In this document: positions 8,546-17,814 of the stretch, one piece after another | Layout of the letters: every line of letters starts with the position of its first letter | How positions within the stretch are numbered: the stretch's first letter is position 1 | Assembly: GCA_963169355.1 (NCBI GenBank) | Contig: CAUJCR010000001.1 | Location: 124,001-188,000, forward strand | Direction: 5' to 3' | Length of the DNA stretch: 64,000 nt | Origin: Bacteroidota bacterium | Lineage (GTDB): Bacteria > Bacteroidota > Bacteroidia > B-17B0 > Aurantibacillaceae | Program-made: the position numbers and the translations under genes | Notes under the pieces: generated by a model | Seen by the model: the letters and a program-made list of their open reading frames with translations, nothing else | What the model was told of the DNA's origin: nothing | The model's database searches: none

Positions 8546-8896
8546 TTATTTTAATTCAAACGGTTTGCGCTCGTATTGGCAACATTCTTTTAATTTGCCA
8601 TAAGCATAATCATCGCCATAAAAACCATCATTATCGTATCCAGCCTTGGCAATCGTTTGTTGAATTTGTTCTAAAGTTACTTTTGTAGAATCATATTTTA
8701 CCGTCATAAGCGTAGATTCCACATCCCAATTTTTTTCAGATATACCTGCCATATTAGCAATAGAACCTTCAATGGTAGCTTTACATTTATCACAATTTCC
8801 CCAAACCTTAAAGGTGCTAGTTTTATCAGCTGTTTGTGTTTTACAAGCCAAAAAAACAAGACCCGAAAACATCAAAACATATAAAAAAGTTCTCAT
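8546..8896 (-). CDS. Heavy-metal-associated (HMA) domain lipoprotein
   Basis: A 116-residue protein with a lipoprotein-like leader (FSGLVFLACK). One HMA domain follows, with the metal-binding pair in GNCDKCKATIEG. Such proteins bind Cu(I) or similar ions in the periplasm. A C-terminal Cys pair (KECCQYE) may also bind metal. It has a TAAATTTG promoter 33 bases upstream and may be transcribed separately from its neighbours. Confidence 0.82.
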   Translation of the reverse strand: MRTFLYVLMFSGLVFLACKTQTADKTSTFKVWGNCDKCKATIEGSIANMAGISEKNWDVESTLMTVKYDSTKVTLEQIQQTIAKAGYDNDGFYGDDYAYGKLKECCQYERKPFELK

Positions 8897-8917
8897 AGTA
8901 GTAAATAGAATAATAAG

Positions 8918-9529
8918 TTAGAGCGTTGCAAATTTATAATTTAATTTTAAAAAATGCTCAATATATTGCGGGAGTACAAATTTTAAGTTTTTTTGTGCTT
9001 TTAAATTATCATGAAACACCACAATACTTCCGTTTCGGGTATATTTTATACTATTATTTAAACATTTTTCAGATGAGGTAAACGCATCGTAATCATGGGT
9101 TAAAATATCCCAAAACACAATCTTGTAGTGGCTTAAGAGTTGATTGTACTGGCTACGCTTAATCCGCCCATAAGGAGGTCTAAACAAATTAGTTTTTGTG
9201 AAAAACTGACATTTCTCAACATTTTGGAGATACTCAGCTGTTTTAACTTTCCAGCCTTTAAGGTGATGATAGGTATGATTTCCCACTTGATGCCCTTCTG
9301 CTAAAATGCGATTAAAAATTGCAGGATGTTTCTCAATATTATGTCCAACGCAAAAAAATGTAGCTTGAATATGATAGTGTTTTAAAACATCTAATACCCA
9401 AGGGGTTAATTCAGGAATGGGACCATCATCAAATGTGAGATAAATCACAGGTTCGTTTTTATCCATACGCCACAACGCCTCTTTATAAGCTAATCTTAAT
9501 AATTGAGGTGGGCGTGTTATGAATTTCAT
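8918..9529 (-). CDS. Polysaccharide deacetylase (NodB homology)
   Basis: A 203-residue carbohydrate esterase family 4 domain protein. The metal and catalytic motifs are visible: TFDDGP (residues 32-37) and NHTYHH (the HxxxH-type zinc motif, about 89-94), followed by LFRPPYGR. It probably removes N-acetyl groups from a cell-wall or surface polysaccharide. No clear signal peptide is present, so location is uncertain. It starts 8 bp after the OstA-like gene on the same strand. Confidence 0.88.
   Translation of the reverse strand: MKFITRPPQLLRLAYKEALWRMDKNEPVIYLTFDDGPIPELTPWVLDVLKHYHIQATFFCVGHNIEKHPAIFNRILAEGHQVGNHTYHHLKGWKVKTAEYLQNVEKCQFFTKTNLFRPPYGRIKRSQYNQLLSHYKIVFWDILTHDYDAFTSSEKCLNNSIKYTRNGSIVVFHDNLKAQKNLKFVLPQYIEHFLKLNYKFATL
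8929..8936 (-). promoter_or_regulatory. -7 promoter element of the HMA gene
   Basis: The minus strand reads TAAATTTG, an exact TAnnTTTG box, inside the 3' end of the upstream deacetylase gene and 33 bases from the ATG at 8896. Confidence 0.5.
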
Positions 9530-9536
9530 AATTAGG

Positions 9537-11072
9537 TTATCTAAAAATGTCTTGTTTTGTTTTTGGTTTTTTAGCCTCTTGCCAATTAAAATGTTTTACT
9601 CTCAATGCCTCATCATCAATATCAGCTATTGGGTAAATAACCGACTCGGGCTTATTTCTAAAAGTAGCCCTATCCACACCTTCGCTATTAAACCATACAC
9701 TTAAATCGGAACAAAGGGTTTTGTTTACTCCCTTGTAATGTTTTTTCTGTTTTACATAATATATAATCTGCGCATTGCCTATCACATTTAGTTTCCGAAT
9801 CGAATCGTTACTAAAAAAACCTTCTATTTTCCGCCCTTCTACTTGGTTAAATTTCTTCGCATCAAGGCTATCTACTTTTTGAATAACGGTGGCTTTATCT
9901 AATAATTCAAAATACTTAACACTCTTTTGCCCTGTAACTACCTTAATTAGCTTGGCTGTTGTTTGTCCGTTATTAGTCCATAAAATAGGTGAATTATACA
10001 TGGTCATCAACGAATCGTGCAGCCAGTAGGTTAACGAGTCGCACAAACCTTGTAAATCTTTTTTATAAATTTTCACTTGTCTAAAGGCACGTACATAGGT
10101 TTTAGTAGAATCGGGTTGTGAATACATTAAGGTATCTGCTCCCATAAATAAGGTGTCTTGTTCAATAATTCTTCCATACACCGCTTTACCAGTAACAATA
10201 GCTCTATTAATTTTTTCAAAGTGTTCGGCATAATTTCCCCAAATGATTGATTTTTGAGCGGTATCAATAATTTTTACATTTTTAGTAGCCTGTCCATAAC
10301 CAATTTTACGATCATAAAACACACTATCGCCCGTTAATTTTTGATTTTTAGTTACAATGATGGCATTTTTGCTAAATCTCGACACTTCATTATCCGTATC
10401 GTACCAGCCATTCTCGCAATAAATATAATTTTCTTTACTTGTGATGATAGAAGGGCCAATAAAATACGCCGTTTTATTAATTGTATTATAACGCAAGGTA
10501 TCGCTCCGCATTTTATAATCTGGATTTACCAATTCAACATCATAATGAAAAGTGAGTTCTTTATTTCCAGAAAAATAATGACCATTCTTACTTGTCAACG
10601 TATTTTCTTTATTTACTATTTTGCCACCATTGTAATAACTGGCCATGCCCTTTCCAATCTCATAAGTTAAAATAGAGGTCGTAAGTGTCATGTCTTTTTC
10701 TATACAACGTACATTTCCTTTTAAGTTGGCTAATTTAGTATTAGCATCATAACGTAACGAATCGCCATAAACAAAAATACTATCGCCTTTAATAATACTA
10801 ATATGCCCAAAGGCTTCTAATTTTTTATCACTATAAAGATAAGCACTATCACAACGCATCACGGCACCATCATGTTCACACTCCACATCGCCAATTAATC
10901 GCCTTGCATCTACGCCCAATGCCTGGTCATAAGCTAAGCGTTTAGCATGTCGTATGGTAATCAACTTACCTTCTTTTTTCTCACCTGTGTTTACTTTATT
11001 TTGCGACAGGCTTTCTCCCACTATAAAGCACAAAAAGAAAACGATGAAAACTATTTTAGAAATTAAACTCAT
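9537..11072 (-). CDS. OstA/LptA-like organic solvent tolerance protein
   Basis: About 511 residues. It has a signal peptide (MSLISKIVFIVFFLCF to SLSQ) and repeated beta-jellyroll-like units typical of OstA_N/LptA. Examples are recurrent GDS.Y, LKGNVR and ITGKAVYG-style strands. In Bacteroidota such OstA-like proteins are thought to carry LPS across the periplasm. ATG at 11072 is chosen for its compact signal peptide; an in-frame ATG at 11111 is possible. The divergent rlmD promoter lies upstream. Confidence 0.8.
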   Translation of the reverse strand: MSLISKIVFIVFFLCFIVGESLSQNKVNTGEKKEGKLITIRHAKRLAYDQALGVDARRLIGDVECEHDGAVMRCDSAYLYSDKKLEAFGHISIIKGDSIFVYGDSLRYDANTKLANLKGNVRCIEKDMTLTTSILTYEIGKGMASYYNGGKIVNKENTLTSKNGHYFSGNKELTFHYDVELVNPDYKMRSDTLRYNTINKTAYFIGPSIITSKENYIYCENGWYDTDNEVSRFSKNAIIVTKNQKLTGDSVFYDRKIGYGQATKNVKIIDTAQKSIIWGNYAEHFEKINRAIVTGKAVYGRIIEQDTLFMGADTLMYSQPDSTKTYVRAFRQVKIYKKDLQGLCDSLTYWLHDSLMTMYNSPILWTNNGQTTAKLIKVVTGQKSVKYFELLDKATVIQKVDSLDAKKFNQVEGRKIEGFFSNDSIRKLNVIGNAQIIYYVKQKKHYKGVNKTLCSDLSVWFNSEGVDRATFRNKPESVIYPIADIDDEALRVKHFNWQEAKKPKTKQDIFR

Positions 11073-11161
11073 TATTTGGGTTATAAATTTAAGGATATAT
11101 CCGTTATTCATCTACACTTTATCGTTTTTTTAGAAATAGCGAGGTATTATAAAAACTTAGG

Positions 11162-11169
11162 TATCTTTG
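11162..11169 (+). promoter_or_regulatory. -7 promoter element of rlmD
   Basis: TATCTTTG is an exact TAnnTTTG box 7 bases before the ATG at 11177, implying a very short or absent 5' leader. Confidence 0.65.
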
Positions 11170-11176
11170 CAGGCTT

Positions 11177-12583
11177 ATGAGTAAGATAAAAAAGAATATT
11201 TTTATAGAAAATGCACCAATCGTAGATATTTCATCAGAAGGAAAAGCTGTGGCAAAAGTTGATGGGATGGTTATTTTTGTAGATGGTGGCGTACCAGGTG
11301 ATGTAGCTGACATATTAATTACGCGAAAAAAGAATAATTATGCTGAAGGACATGTAACTAATATTAAAAATCCTTCAAAAGATAGAGAACAACCTATATG
11401 CGAACATTTTGGACATTGTGGAGGTTGTAAATGGCAACACATGAATTATGCAACCCAACTTCGTTTTAAGCAAAAAACAGTAGAAGATGCCTTAACTCGT
11501 ATTGGTCATTTAGATATTTCAACCATGCAACCAATTGTAGGAAATAAGGAAAGTTATTTTTACAGAAACAAACTTGAGTTTTCATTCTCCGACAAAAAAT
11601 GGCTAACCAACGAGGAAATAAAAACAGGCAACGCCATTGATAATCGAAATGCTCTTGGGTTTCATATTCCTCGTATGTTTGATAAAATCTTAGATATTCA
11701 AAATTGTTATTTACAAGCTGAACCATCTAATTCGATAAGAAATGAGATAAGAAAATTTGCTAACCAACACAATCTTAGTTTTTTTAATATTAGAGAAAAA
11801 TCAGGATTACTAAGAACGTTGATGATACGAACCTCAAGTACTGGAGAAATAATGGTTTTAATGCAATTTTACGAAAACCAACCCGAAAACATTCAGTTAT
11901 TGTTATCACATCTACAAGCTATTTTTCCTCAAATTACATCTTTACAATATGTTATAAATGCCAAAGGTAACGACACCTTACAAGATTTAGATATAATAAC
12001 TTTTCATGGTCGGGATCATATCTTTGAAGAAATGGAAGGCTTAAAATTTAAAATTAGTGCTCGTTCGTTTTATCAAACCAATTCTCAACAAGCTTACGAA
12101 TTATATAAAATTACACGAGAATTATGCGCCTTAACAGGAAATGAAATTGTGTATGATTTATATACTGGAACTGGTACTATTGCCAATTTTGTGGCTAAAC
12201 AGGCTAAAAAGGTAATTGGGGTTGAGTATGTTGCAGATGCAGTTGTTGATGCCAAAAACAATTCTGATTTTAATCATATTTTAAACACCAGTTTCTACGC
12301 TGGCGACATGAAGGATATCTTAAACGAGCAATTTGTTCAAAAACATGGGAAACCAGATGTAATAATTACCGATCCGCCACGTGCTGGAATGCACGAAGAT
12401 GTAGTTCGGGTTATTTTAAATGCCTCTCCTAAACGCATTGTATATGTAAGTTGCAATCCAGCCACACAAGCCAGAGACCTTGCTATGATGGTGAAAGATT
12501 ATGAGATTAAAGCCATTATTCCAGTTGATATGTTCCCGCAAACAGCTCATGTTGAAAACGTAGTGCTTCTTCTAAAAAAATAG
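11177..12583 (+). CDS. rlmD: 23S rRNA (uracil-C5)-methyltransferase RlmD
   Basis: A 468-residue SAM-dependent RNA methyltransferase of the RumA group, forming m5U in 23S rRNA. An N-terminal TRAM domain is followed by the iron-sulfur cysteines Cys75, Cys81 and Cys84 (CEHFGHCGGC) and a fourth in DIQNCYLQ. The SAM site is YDLYTGTGTIANF, and the catalytic cysteine is in VSCNPATQARDL. Family assignment is firm; the exact target uridine could differ, since single RumA-like enzymes in some lineages modify other positions. Confidence 0.9.
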   Translation: MSKIKKNIFIENAPIVDISSEGKAVAKVDGMVIFVDGGVPGDVADILITRKKNNYAEGHVTNIKNPSKDREQPICEHFGHCGGCKWQHMNYATQLRFKQKTVEDALTRIGHLDISTMQPIVGNKESYFYRNKLEFSFSDKKWLTNEEIKTGNAIDNRNALGFHIPRMFDKILDIQNCYLQAEPSNSIRNEIRKFANQHNLSFFNIREKSGLLRTLMIRTSSTGEIMVLMQFYENQPENIQLLLSHLQAIFPQITSLQYVINAKGNDTLQDLDIITFHGRDHIFEEMEGLKFKISARSFYQTNSQQAYELYKITRELCALTGNEIVYDLYTGTGTIANFVAKQAKKVIGVEYVADAVVDAKNNSDFNHILNTSFYAGDMKDILNEQFVQKHGKPDVIITDPPRAGMHEDVVRVILNASPKRIVYVSCNPATQARDLAMMVKDYEIKAIIPVDMFPQTAHVENVVLLLKK

Positions 12584-12652
12584 TTTCAAAAAACTGTAAC
12601 TATTTTATTTTTTTATGGTTTAAACAAGACATAACCCCATAAACAAAACTTT

Positions 12653-12937
12653 ATGACCACTACGTTTGAACCCATTGACAAAGAGAAAATTCAAAGTCTA
12701 AAATTTCCAAACGGCGAAGTTTTAACAGATAAAGCCTTAATAAAAGAACGTGAAGCGGAACTGAACAGAGCCTTAGCATTAGGGAACTTAGAACGCGCCA
12801 AAATTAAAATATATTTTGAAGATGATCTATCTCAAAAATTAGTAGAAACAACCGTGTGGGGTGTAACTGATAAAAGAGTTATCTTAAAACAAGGCGTAGT
12901 AATACCTATACATAGAATCCATAAAATTTCTTTGTAG
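12653..12937 (+). CDS. Conserved hypothetical protein
   Basis: A 94-residue, Lys/Glu-rich, probably cytoplasmic protein with no signal or membrane segment. The N-terminal half looks helical (KEREAELNRALALGN) and the C-terminal half beta-rich. I do not recognise a named domain. It lies 5 bp before the pseudouridine synthase gene, which suggests co-expression. Confidence 0.6.
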   Translation: MTTTFEPIDKEKIQSLKFPNGEVLTDKALIKEREAELNRALALGNLERAKIKIYFEDDLSQKLVETTVWGVTDKRVILKQGVVIPIHRIHKISL

Positions 12938-12942
12938 GTACT

Positions 12943-13611
12943 TTGTTTGATTTTGAGAAACATATTGTTTTTGAAGATGATGTATTATTAGTATGCCATA
13001 AACCGGCTGGTTTAATGGTAGAACCAGATAGGAATAATTTTCCTAACTTATTACATAGTGCTAAGAATTACGTAAAAGATAAACAATCTAACTCATTGCC
13101 TTACATCCAACATTTGCATAGGTTAGATAGACCAACCGAGGGATTAACTTTATTTACTAAAGACAAAGCCTACTTAAAACATTTAAGCGAACAGTTTGCA
13201 AATAGAGAAGTAGAAAAATATTACTATGCCTTAACGCTAAACTCTCCTACTCTACTCTCTGGAAAATTAGAAAACTGGCATCGAAAAGAAAAAAAGAAAG
13301 CCTGTATTGTTGATGAAAGCACCGCATTTGCCGAATTAGCTAAATTAGAATACCAATGTCAAGAAAAAAACAAACTGACACTTTGGAACATTAAACTACT
13401 TACAGGAAAATACCATCAAATAAGGGTGCAACTCTCTCACATTAATTGTCCAATTATTGGCGATACATTGTATGGTTCAACAGAAACTTATAAAACAAAT
13501 GCCATTGCTTTATTTGCTTATCAATTAAAAATTAAACATCCAAAAAATCTTAATCTTTTAGATTTTAATATTAGCGATAAAATTATTCGGGAACTTGAAT
13601 ACTTGTTTTAA
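12943..13611 (+). CDS. RluA-family pseudouridine synthase
   Basis: A 222-residue enzyme with the catalytic motif [10 protein letters not shown] (the Asp in HRLDR) and the family's HQIRVQLSH block near residue 165. It converts uridine to pseudouridine in rRNA or tRNA; the target is not predictable here. No S4 domain is present, so it resembles the short RluA/TruC-like members. The start is TTG at 12943. Its 3' end overlaps the convergent dapF by 29 bp. Confidence 0.86.
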   Translation: MFDFEKHIVFEDDVLLVCHKPAGLMVEPDRNNFPNLLHSAKNYVKDKQSNSLPYIQHLHRLDRPTEGLTLFTKDKAYLKHLSEQFANREVEKYYYALTLNSPTLLSGKLENWHRKEKKKACIVDESTAFAELAKLEYQCQEKNKLTLWNIKLLTGKYHQIRVQLSHINCPIIGDTLYGSTETYKTNAIALFAYQLKIKHPKNLNLLDFNISDKIIRELEYLF

Positions 13612-14368
13612 AAACAAATTGAGCAGGCCCTTCGAGCCAAATATTATAAAATGTATTTTCTAAAACCTTATCAAATTTTACTTTTAAGTTACCACCTAAT
13701 GTTTTAATAGCACAGGCATTTTTTTCAGAACTAATACCCATAATTGCCGCCACTAAAGCCGCAGCCGTTACACCTGTTCCACAAGATAAAGTCTCAGCCT
13801 CAACTCCACGCTCATAAGTACGAACAAACAGTTCATCATCTATTTTTTCAATAAAATTGACGTTAGTGCCTTCAAAAATAAATCGTTCATTATTTCTAAT
13901 TTTTCGTCCTTCATTAAACACATCAAACTTTTCTAATCCTGATACAAATTTAATGTAATGAGGTGAGCCTGTATTTAAAAAGTAATACTGTTCACCAACC
14001 TCAATATGACGTACATCATTCATCTTGAGTTGAACAAGCTCATTATTAATTTTAGCTTCATGAATCCCATCAATAGCTAAAAACTTAGCATGTGTTGTAA
14101 TAATACCTAATTGCTGAGCAAATGCCACAATGCACCTTCCACCATTTCCACACATGCTACTTTCTTTGCCATCACTATTAAAATAAAGCATCTTAAAATC
14201 GATACCTGGCTCTAATTCTAACAACATTAAGCCATCAGCACCTATGCCAAATCGTCTATCACACAACCATTTTATTTGCTCAGTAGTTAAAGATACTGTC
14301 TTTAAGCGATTATCAATTAAAATGAAATCATTGCCTGTACCCTGATATTTATAACATTCAATTTGCAT
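13583..14368 (-). CDS. dapF: Diaminopimelate epimerase
   Basis: A 261-residue cofactor-independent epimerase converting LL-DAP to meso-DAP for lysine and peptidoglycan synthesis. Both catalytic cysteines are present: Cys73 in MCGNGGRC and Cys196 in [10 protein letters not shown]. The N-terminal [10 protein letters not shown] is typical. It follows an unknown membrane protein gene by 4 bp on the same strand. Confidence 0.96.
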   Translation of the reverse strand: MQIECYKYQGTGNDFILIDNRLKTVSLTTEQIKWLCDRRFGIGADGLMLLELEPGIDFKMLYFNSDGKESSMCGNGGRCIVAFAQQLGIITTHAKFLAIDGIHEAKINNELVQLKMNDVRHIEVGEQYYFLNTGSPHYIKFVSGLEKFDVFNEGRKIRNNERFIFEGTNVNFIEKIDDELFVRTYERGVEAETLSCGTGVTAAALVAAIMGISSEKNACAIKTLGGNLKVKFDKVLENTFYNIWLEGPAQFVFKTSIQVPE

Positions 14369-14372
14369 GTTG

Positions 14373-15011
14373 TTAATTTATCTTCGCTAATAATTGAGTA
14401 TCGTTTACAAGTTCCATTGGTTTAAACTCGGTTCCAGAAGATATTTTGTAAACCACATCTTCATCTTTTAAATAAAAGTTGTCATCAACTTTATAAATGG
14501 TAATATTACTAAAATCTGATAAGCCATATAATATCACTCGGTTATGAGTCATCCGATAACCTTTAGAATTTAAAGGCGTTTTCCAAAACTCCACAAAAAA
14601 CATATCAGGATATTCATTACTAATTACTCCTGCTAATTGCCCAGTAAGCGTGTCTTTTTTTTCTTTAGTATCTAAATTAATTACCTTGATGTTTTTAACA
14701 GAGAGCAACTCTTCAGCAGCTACACTCACATCTTCTTCCTTTATTAATTTATCAACCTCAGCGTAATTTATATTTGGTGATTTTTTAGAATTTATCCCCT
14801 GATGTTTTTGCTTACTACTTTCTGAATCTTTAGCATCTTTAGATGGTTTTCCTTCTACTCGCTCTACAATTTTTATATTGCTAATGTTTGGTTTATTAAA
14901 CTTCTTTAAATAATCGTCTATTTTAAAAATAAAAAAAGCTACGCCAGCCAGTAAGCCAACCGTTACCCCAAATACAAAAGGAGGTATTTTATATTTAAAT
15001 CGTATTGCCAT
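14373..15011 (-). CDS. Hypothetical protein with one N-terminal membrane helix
   Basis: About 212 residues, with a single membrane segment near the N-terminus ([17 protein letters not shown]) and a charged, lysine-rich linker. A soluble C-terminal domain includes [16 protein letters not shown] and [13 protein letters not shown] do not recognise the family. ATG at 15011 is preferred because an upstream TTG at 15023 lies within the -7 box. It is probably co-transcribed with dapF. Confidence 0.65.
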   Translation of the reverse strand: MAIRFKYKIPPFVFGVTVGLLAGVAFFIFKIDDYLKKFNKPNISNIKIVERVEGKPSKDAKDSESSKQKHQGINSKKSPNINYAEVDKLIKEEDVSVAAEELLSVKNIKVINLDTKEKKDTLTGQLAGVISNEYPDMFFVEFWKTPLNSKGYRMTHNRVILYGLSDFSNITIYKVDDNFYLKDEDVVYKISSGTEFKPMELVNDTQLLAKIN

Positions 15012-15020
15012 TTTAATTTG

Positions 15021-15028
15021 CAAATATA
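15021..15028 (-). promoter_or_regulatory. -7 promoter element upstream of the membrane protein/dapF pair
   Basis: The minus strand reads TATATTTG (TAnnTTTG). Only 9 bases separate it from the ATG at 15011, so the mRNA would be nearly leaderless. Confidence 0.6.
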
Positions 15029-15083
15029 AAAGTACATATATTTTTCAATATGCCTTTCAACAATTTATGAGCATTTGAGTTCT

Positions 15084-15151
15084 CTGCCACTACCTGTCAA
15101 AATGGAATTTATATATGACAGTTATTTGTTAAAAAAATTTACATTTGGCAG
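15084..15151. promoter_or_regulatory. Nested inverted repeats upstream of the HtrA-type protease gene
   Basis: CTGCCA (15084-15089) pairs with TGGCAG (15146-15151). Inside these, CTGTCA (15094-15099) pairs with TGACAG (15116-15121). They lie 70-140 bp upstream of the promoter of a stress protease, so a stress-responsive operator is plausible but unproven. Confidence 0.4.
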
Positions 15152-15222
15152 GCTAAAACACCCAAAAACAAAGGTGCTGGTTAAGTATTGTTAAATCAAA
15201 AAGTATTACATAACTTAAGCAC

Positions 15223-15230
15223 TAACTTTG
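15223..15230 (+). promoter_or_regulatory. -7 promoter element of the HtrA-type protease gene
   Basis: TAACTTTG matches TAnnTTTG, 48 bases upstream of the ATG at 15279. Confidence 0.6.
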
Positions 15231-15278
15231 CGTTATAGAGTTTAAAATTTAGTATTCATTTTTTTAAATTATAATCTT

Positions 15279-16757
15279 ATGAAAAAAGTAATCTCATCAT
15301 TAATGATAGGCTGCGTTGGAGGAATTTTTGCTTTGGTTGGGAACTACTACTTTAACCAACAAAACCAACATCAACATTTAAGCTATCAACCCAATACTCC
15401 AGCAACACCAACTCAACTCACTAATTACACAAATACATTTAGTTCAGCAGCCAATGCTCCTAACTTTGTAGAATCTGCTGAAAAAACAGTAAACTCGGTA
15501 GTACATATTAAAACGATTGTTGAGCAACGTAATAACTTAGCTTACGATCCATTTCAAGATTGGTTTTTTGGTGGAAGACAACGTCAGCCTTACGTTATGC
15601 AAGGAAGCGGAAGTGGCGTTATTATTAGTCAAGATGGCTATGTAGCTACAAATAATCATGTTATAAATGGTGCTACAAAAATAGAGGTAGTATTAAACGA
15701 TAAACGAACTTATATTGCCGAAGTTATAGGAACCGATCCTAATACCGATTTAGCACTCTTAAAAATTAAAGAACAAAATTTACCTTATGTAAGTTATGGA
15801 AACTCCGACGATGTAAAAGTTGGTGAATGGGTTTTAGCCGTTGGAAATCCATTTAACTTAAACTCTACAGTTACGGCAGGTATTGTAAGTGCAAAAGGTC
15901 GTAACATTAATATTTTAGAACACAATGGGCAAGGCGGTAATTTAGCACCTATTGAATCCTTTATTCAAACAGATGCTGCTGTAAACCCTGGTAATAGCGG
16001 AGGTGCACTAGTTAATCCAAGCGGTGAATTAGTAGGTATTAATACCGCAATTGCTTCTAATAATGGAGCATATCAAGGTTATTCGTTTGCTATTCCAGTT
16101 AATATCGTAAAAAAAGTAGTATCCGATTTAATTGAATTTGGCACTGTACAAAGAGCCTTTATTGGTTTAAGCATTAGAGATATTGATGCAAAATTTGCCG
16201 AAGAAAATAGAATTAAACAATTAAAAGGTGCTTATGTAAACGGCTTAACCGAAAATGGTGCAGGCGAAGCTGCTGGTATAAAAATAGGCGACATTGTTAC
16301 TAAAGTTGAAAATGTAACTGTAAATAGTACGTCTGAATTATTAGAACAAATTGGAAAATTTAGACCAAGTGATAAAGTAAATGTAACCGTGGTTAGAAAT
16401 GAAAAAGAAGTAGTGATTCCTGTTGTTTTAAAAAATCGAGAAAATAGCTTGGGAATTATTAAAAAACCCGAAGTGTTTAAAACCTCAGTTAATTCATTAG
16501 GAGCTGAATTTGAAGAAATAAACACAAAAGAACTTGCCAGACTAAATATTCAAAATGGTGTTAGAATATCAAAATTAGATCCTGGCAAACTAGCTAATGC
16601 AGGCATCAAAGAAGGGTTTGTTATTACATCTATTGACAAAAAGAAAGTAAGTAATGTAAAAGACATTCAAAACATGCTTGAAAATAAAACAGGAGGTGTT
16701 TTAATTGAAGGTGTTTATCCTAATGGAATGCGTGCATATTACGGTTTTGGATTATAA
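15279..16757 (+). CDS. degQ: Periplasmic serine protease Do (DegQ/HtrA type)
   Basis: A 492-residue trypsin-like protease with an N-terminal membrane anchor or signal (about 4-22). The catalytic triad is His127 (NNHVI), Asp157 (TDLALL) and Ser240 (NPGNSGGAL). Two PDZ domains follow (about 285-380 and 410-490). It degrades or refolds damaged envelope proteins. Its length and two PDZ domains match Do-family members. Nested inverted repeats and a -7 box precede it. Confidence 0.93.
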   Translation: MKKVISSLMIGCVGGIFALVGNYYFNQQNQHQHLSYQPNTPATPTQLTNYTNTFSSAANAPNFVESAEKTVNSVVHIKTIVEQRNNLAYDPFQDWFFGGRQRQPYVMQGSGSGVIISQDGYVATNNHVINGATKIEVVLNDKRTYIAEVIGTDPNTDLALLKIKEQNLPYVSYGNSDDVKVGEWVLAVGNPFNLNSTVTAGIVSAKGRNINILEHNGQGGNLAPIESFIQTDAAVNPGNSGGALVNPSGELVGINTAIASNNGAYQGYSFAIPVNIVKKVVSDLIEFGTVQRAFIGLSIRDIDAKFAEENRIKQLKGAYVNGLTENGAGEAAGIKIGDIVTKVENVTVNSTSELLEQIGKFRPSDKVNVTVVRNEKEVVIPVVLKNRENSLGIIKKPEVFKTSVNSLGAEFEEINTKELARLNIQNGVRISKLDPGKLANAGIKEGFVITSIDKKKVSNVKDIQNMLENKTGGVLIEGVYPNGMRAYYGFGL

Positions 16758-16830
16758 AACTTCTAATCATTTTACACAATAGTCTAAAAATCAGCACGTT
16801 AAGCAATTTTAATAAACAGCAAATTTTTAT

Positions 16831-16838
16831 TATCTTTG
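16831..16838 (+). promoter_or_regulatory. -7 promoter element of rpoD
   Basis: TATCTTTG matches TAnnTTTG, 29 bases upstream of the ATG at 16868. Confidence 0.65.
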
Positions 16839-16867
16839 TGGGCTTATAATTTAATATATCATTCATC

Positions 16868-17731
16868 ATGAGACAGCTTAAAATAACTAAATCCATTACT
16901 AACCGCGAAAGTGCGTCGTTAGATAAGTACTTACAAGAAATTGGTAGAGAGGAATTAATTACAGCCGAAGAGGAAGTTGTTTTAGCCAAAAAAATCAGAG
17001 ATGGAGACCAAGAAGCTTTAGAAAAATTAACCCGTGCTAACTTACGTTTCGTTGTATCGGTAGCCAAGCAATATCAAAACCAAGGTTTAAGTTTACCCGA
17101 TTTAATTAACGAAGGTAACTTAGGTTTAATTAAAGCCGCACGTCGTTTTGATGAAACACGTGGTTTTAAATTTATTTCTTATGCCGTTTGGTGGATTCGT
17201 CAATCTATTTTACAAGCTTTAGCTGAGCAAAGTCGTATTGTACGTTTACCTTTAAACCAAGTAGGTTCGCTTAATAAAATTAATAAAGCTTATTCTAAAT
17301 TAGAACAAGAATTTGAACGTGAACCTACTGCTGATGAAATTGCAGAAATATTAGATTTACCAATTGACAAAGTATCTGATACTATGAAAGTTTCTGGACG
17401 CCATGTAAGCATGGATGCTCCATTTGCTAATGGCGAAGAAAGTTCATTATTAGATGTATTAGTAAATCACGACTCGTTAAAAGCTGATACATCATTAATT
17501 ATGGAGTCTTTATCAAAAGAAATTGATAGAGCTTTATCTACTTTAACTGAAAGAGAACGCGATGTGGTAAAATTATTTTTTGGAATTGGTTTAAACCACG
17601 GTTTAACTCTTGAAGAAATAGGCGATAAATTTGATTTAACACGCGAGCGTGTTCGTCAAATTAAAGAAAAAGCGGTACGCCGTTTACGCCATAGTTCAAG
17701 AAGTAAATTACTACAACAATACTTAGGATAA
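16868..17731 (+). CDS. rpoD: Primary RNA polymerase sigma factor (short RpoD/SigA type)
   Basis: A 287-residue sigma-70. Region 1.2 is [15 protein letters not shown]. Region 2 contains [20 protein letters not shown] and the promoter-melting [13 protein letters not shown]. Region 3 follows, and region 4 has the helix-turn-helix [20 protein letters not shown]. The short N-terminus without region 1.1 is typical of the Bacteroidota housekeeping sigma, which recognises TTTG and TAnnTTTG. Those boxes recur in this window. A strong terminator follows. Confidence 0.95.
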   Translation: MRQLKITKSITNRESASLDKYLQEIGREELITAEEEVVLAKKIRDGDQEALEKLTRANLRFVVSVAKQYQNQGLSLPDLINEGNLGLIKAARRFDETRGFKFISYAVWWIRQSILQALAEQSRIVRLPLNQVGSLNKINKAYSKLEQEFEREPTADEIAEILDLPIDKVSDTMKVSGRHVSMDAPFANGEESSLLDVLVNHDSLKADTSLIMESLSKEIDRALSTLTERERDVVKLFFGIGLNHGLTLEEIGDKFDLTRERVRQIKEKAVRRLRHSSRSKLLQQYLG

Positions 17732-17757
17732 GATTTATTTCTTACTCATAAAAAACA

Positions 17758-17790
17758 AAAAAAGGTTGTCGGAATTGACAACCTTTTTTG
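17758..17790. terminator. Bidirectional terminator between rpoD and hemL
   Basis: Stem AAAGGTTGTC/GACAACCTTT around loop GGAATT, with A-rich and T-rich flanks, serves the convergent genes on both strands. Confidence 0.85.
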
Positions 17791-17814
17791 TTTAGGAATA
17801 ATTATGAGAACAGC

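Noticed and set aside
16720-17067. 115-codon minus-strand frame across the rpoD start
   Set aside because: Antisense to the protease end, the rpoD promoter and the first third of rpoD; the peptide has no recognisable features.
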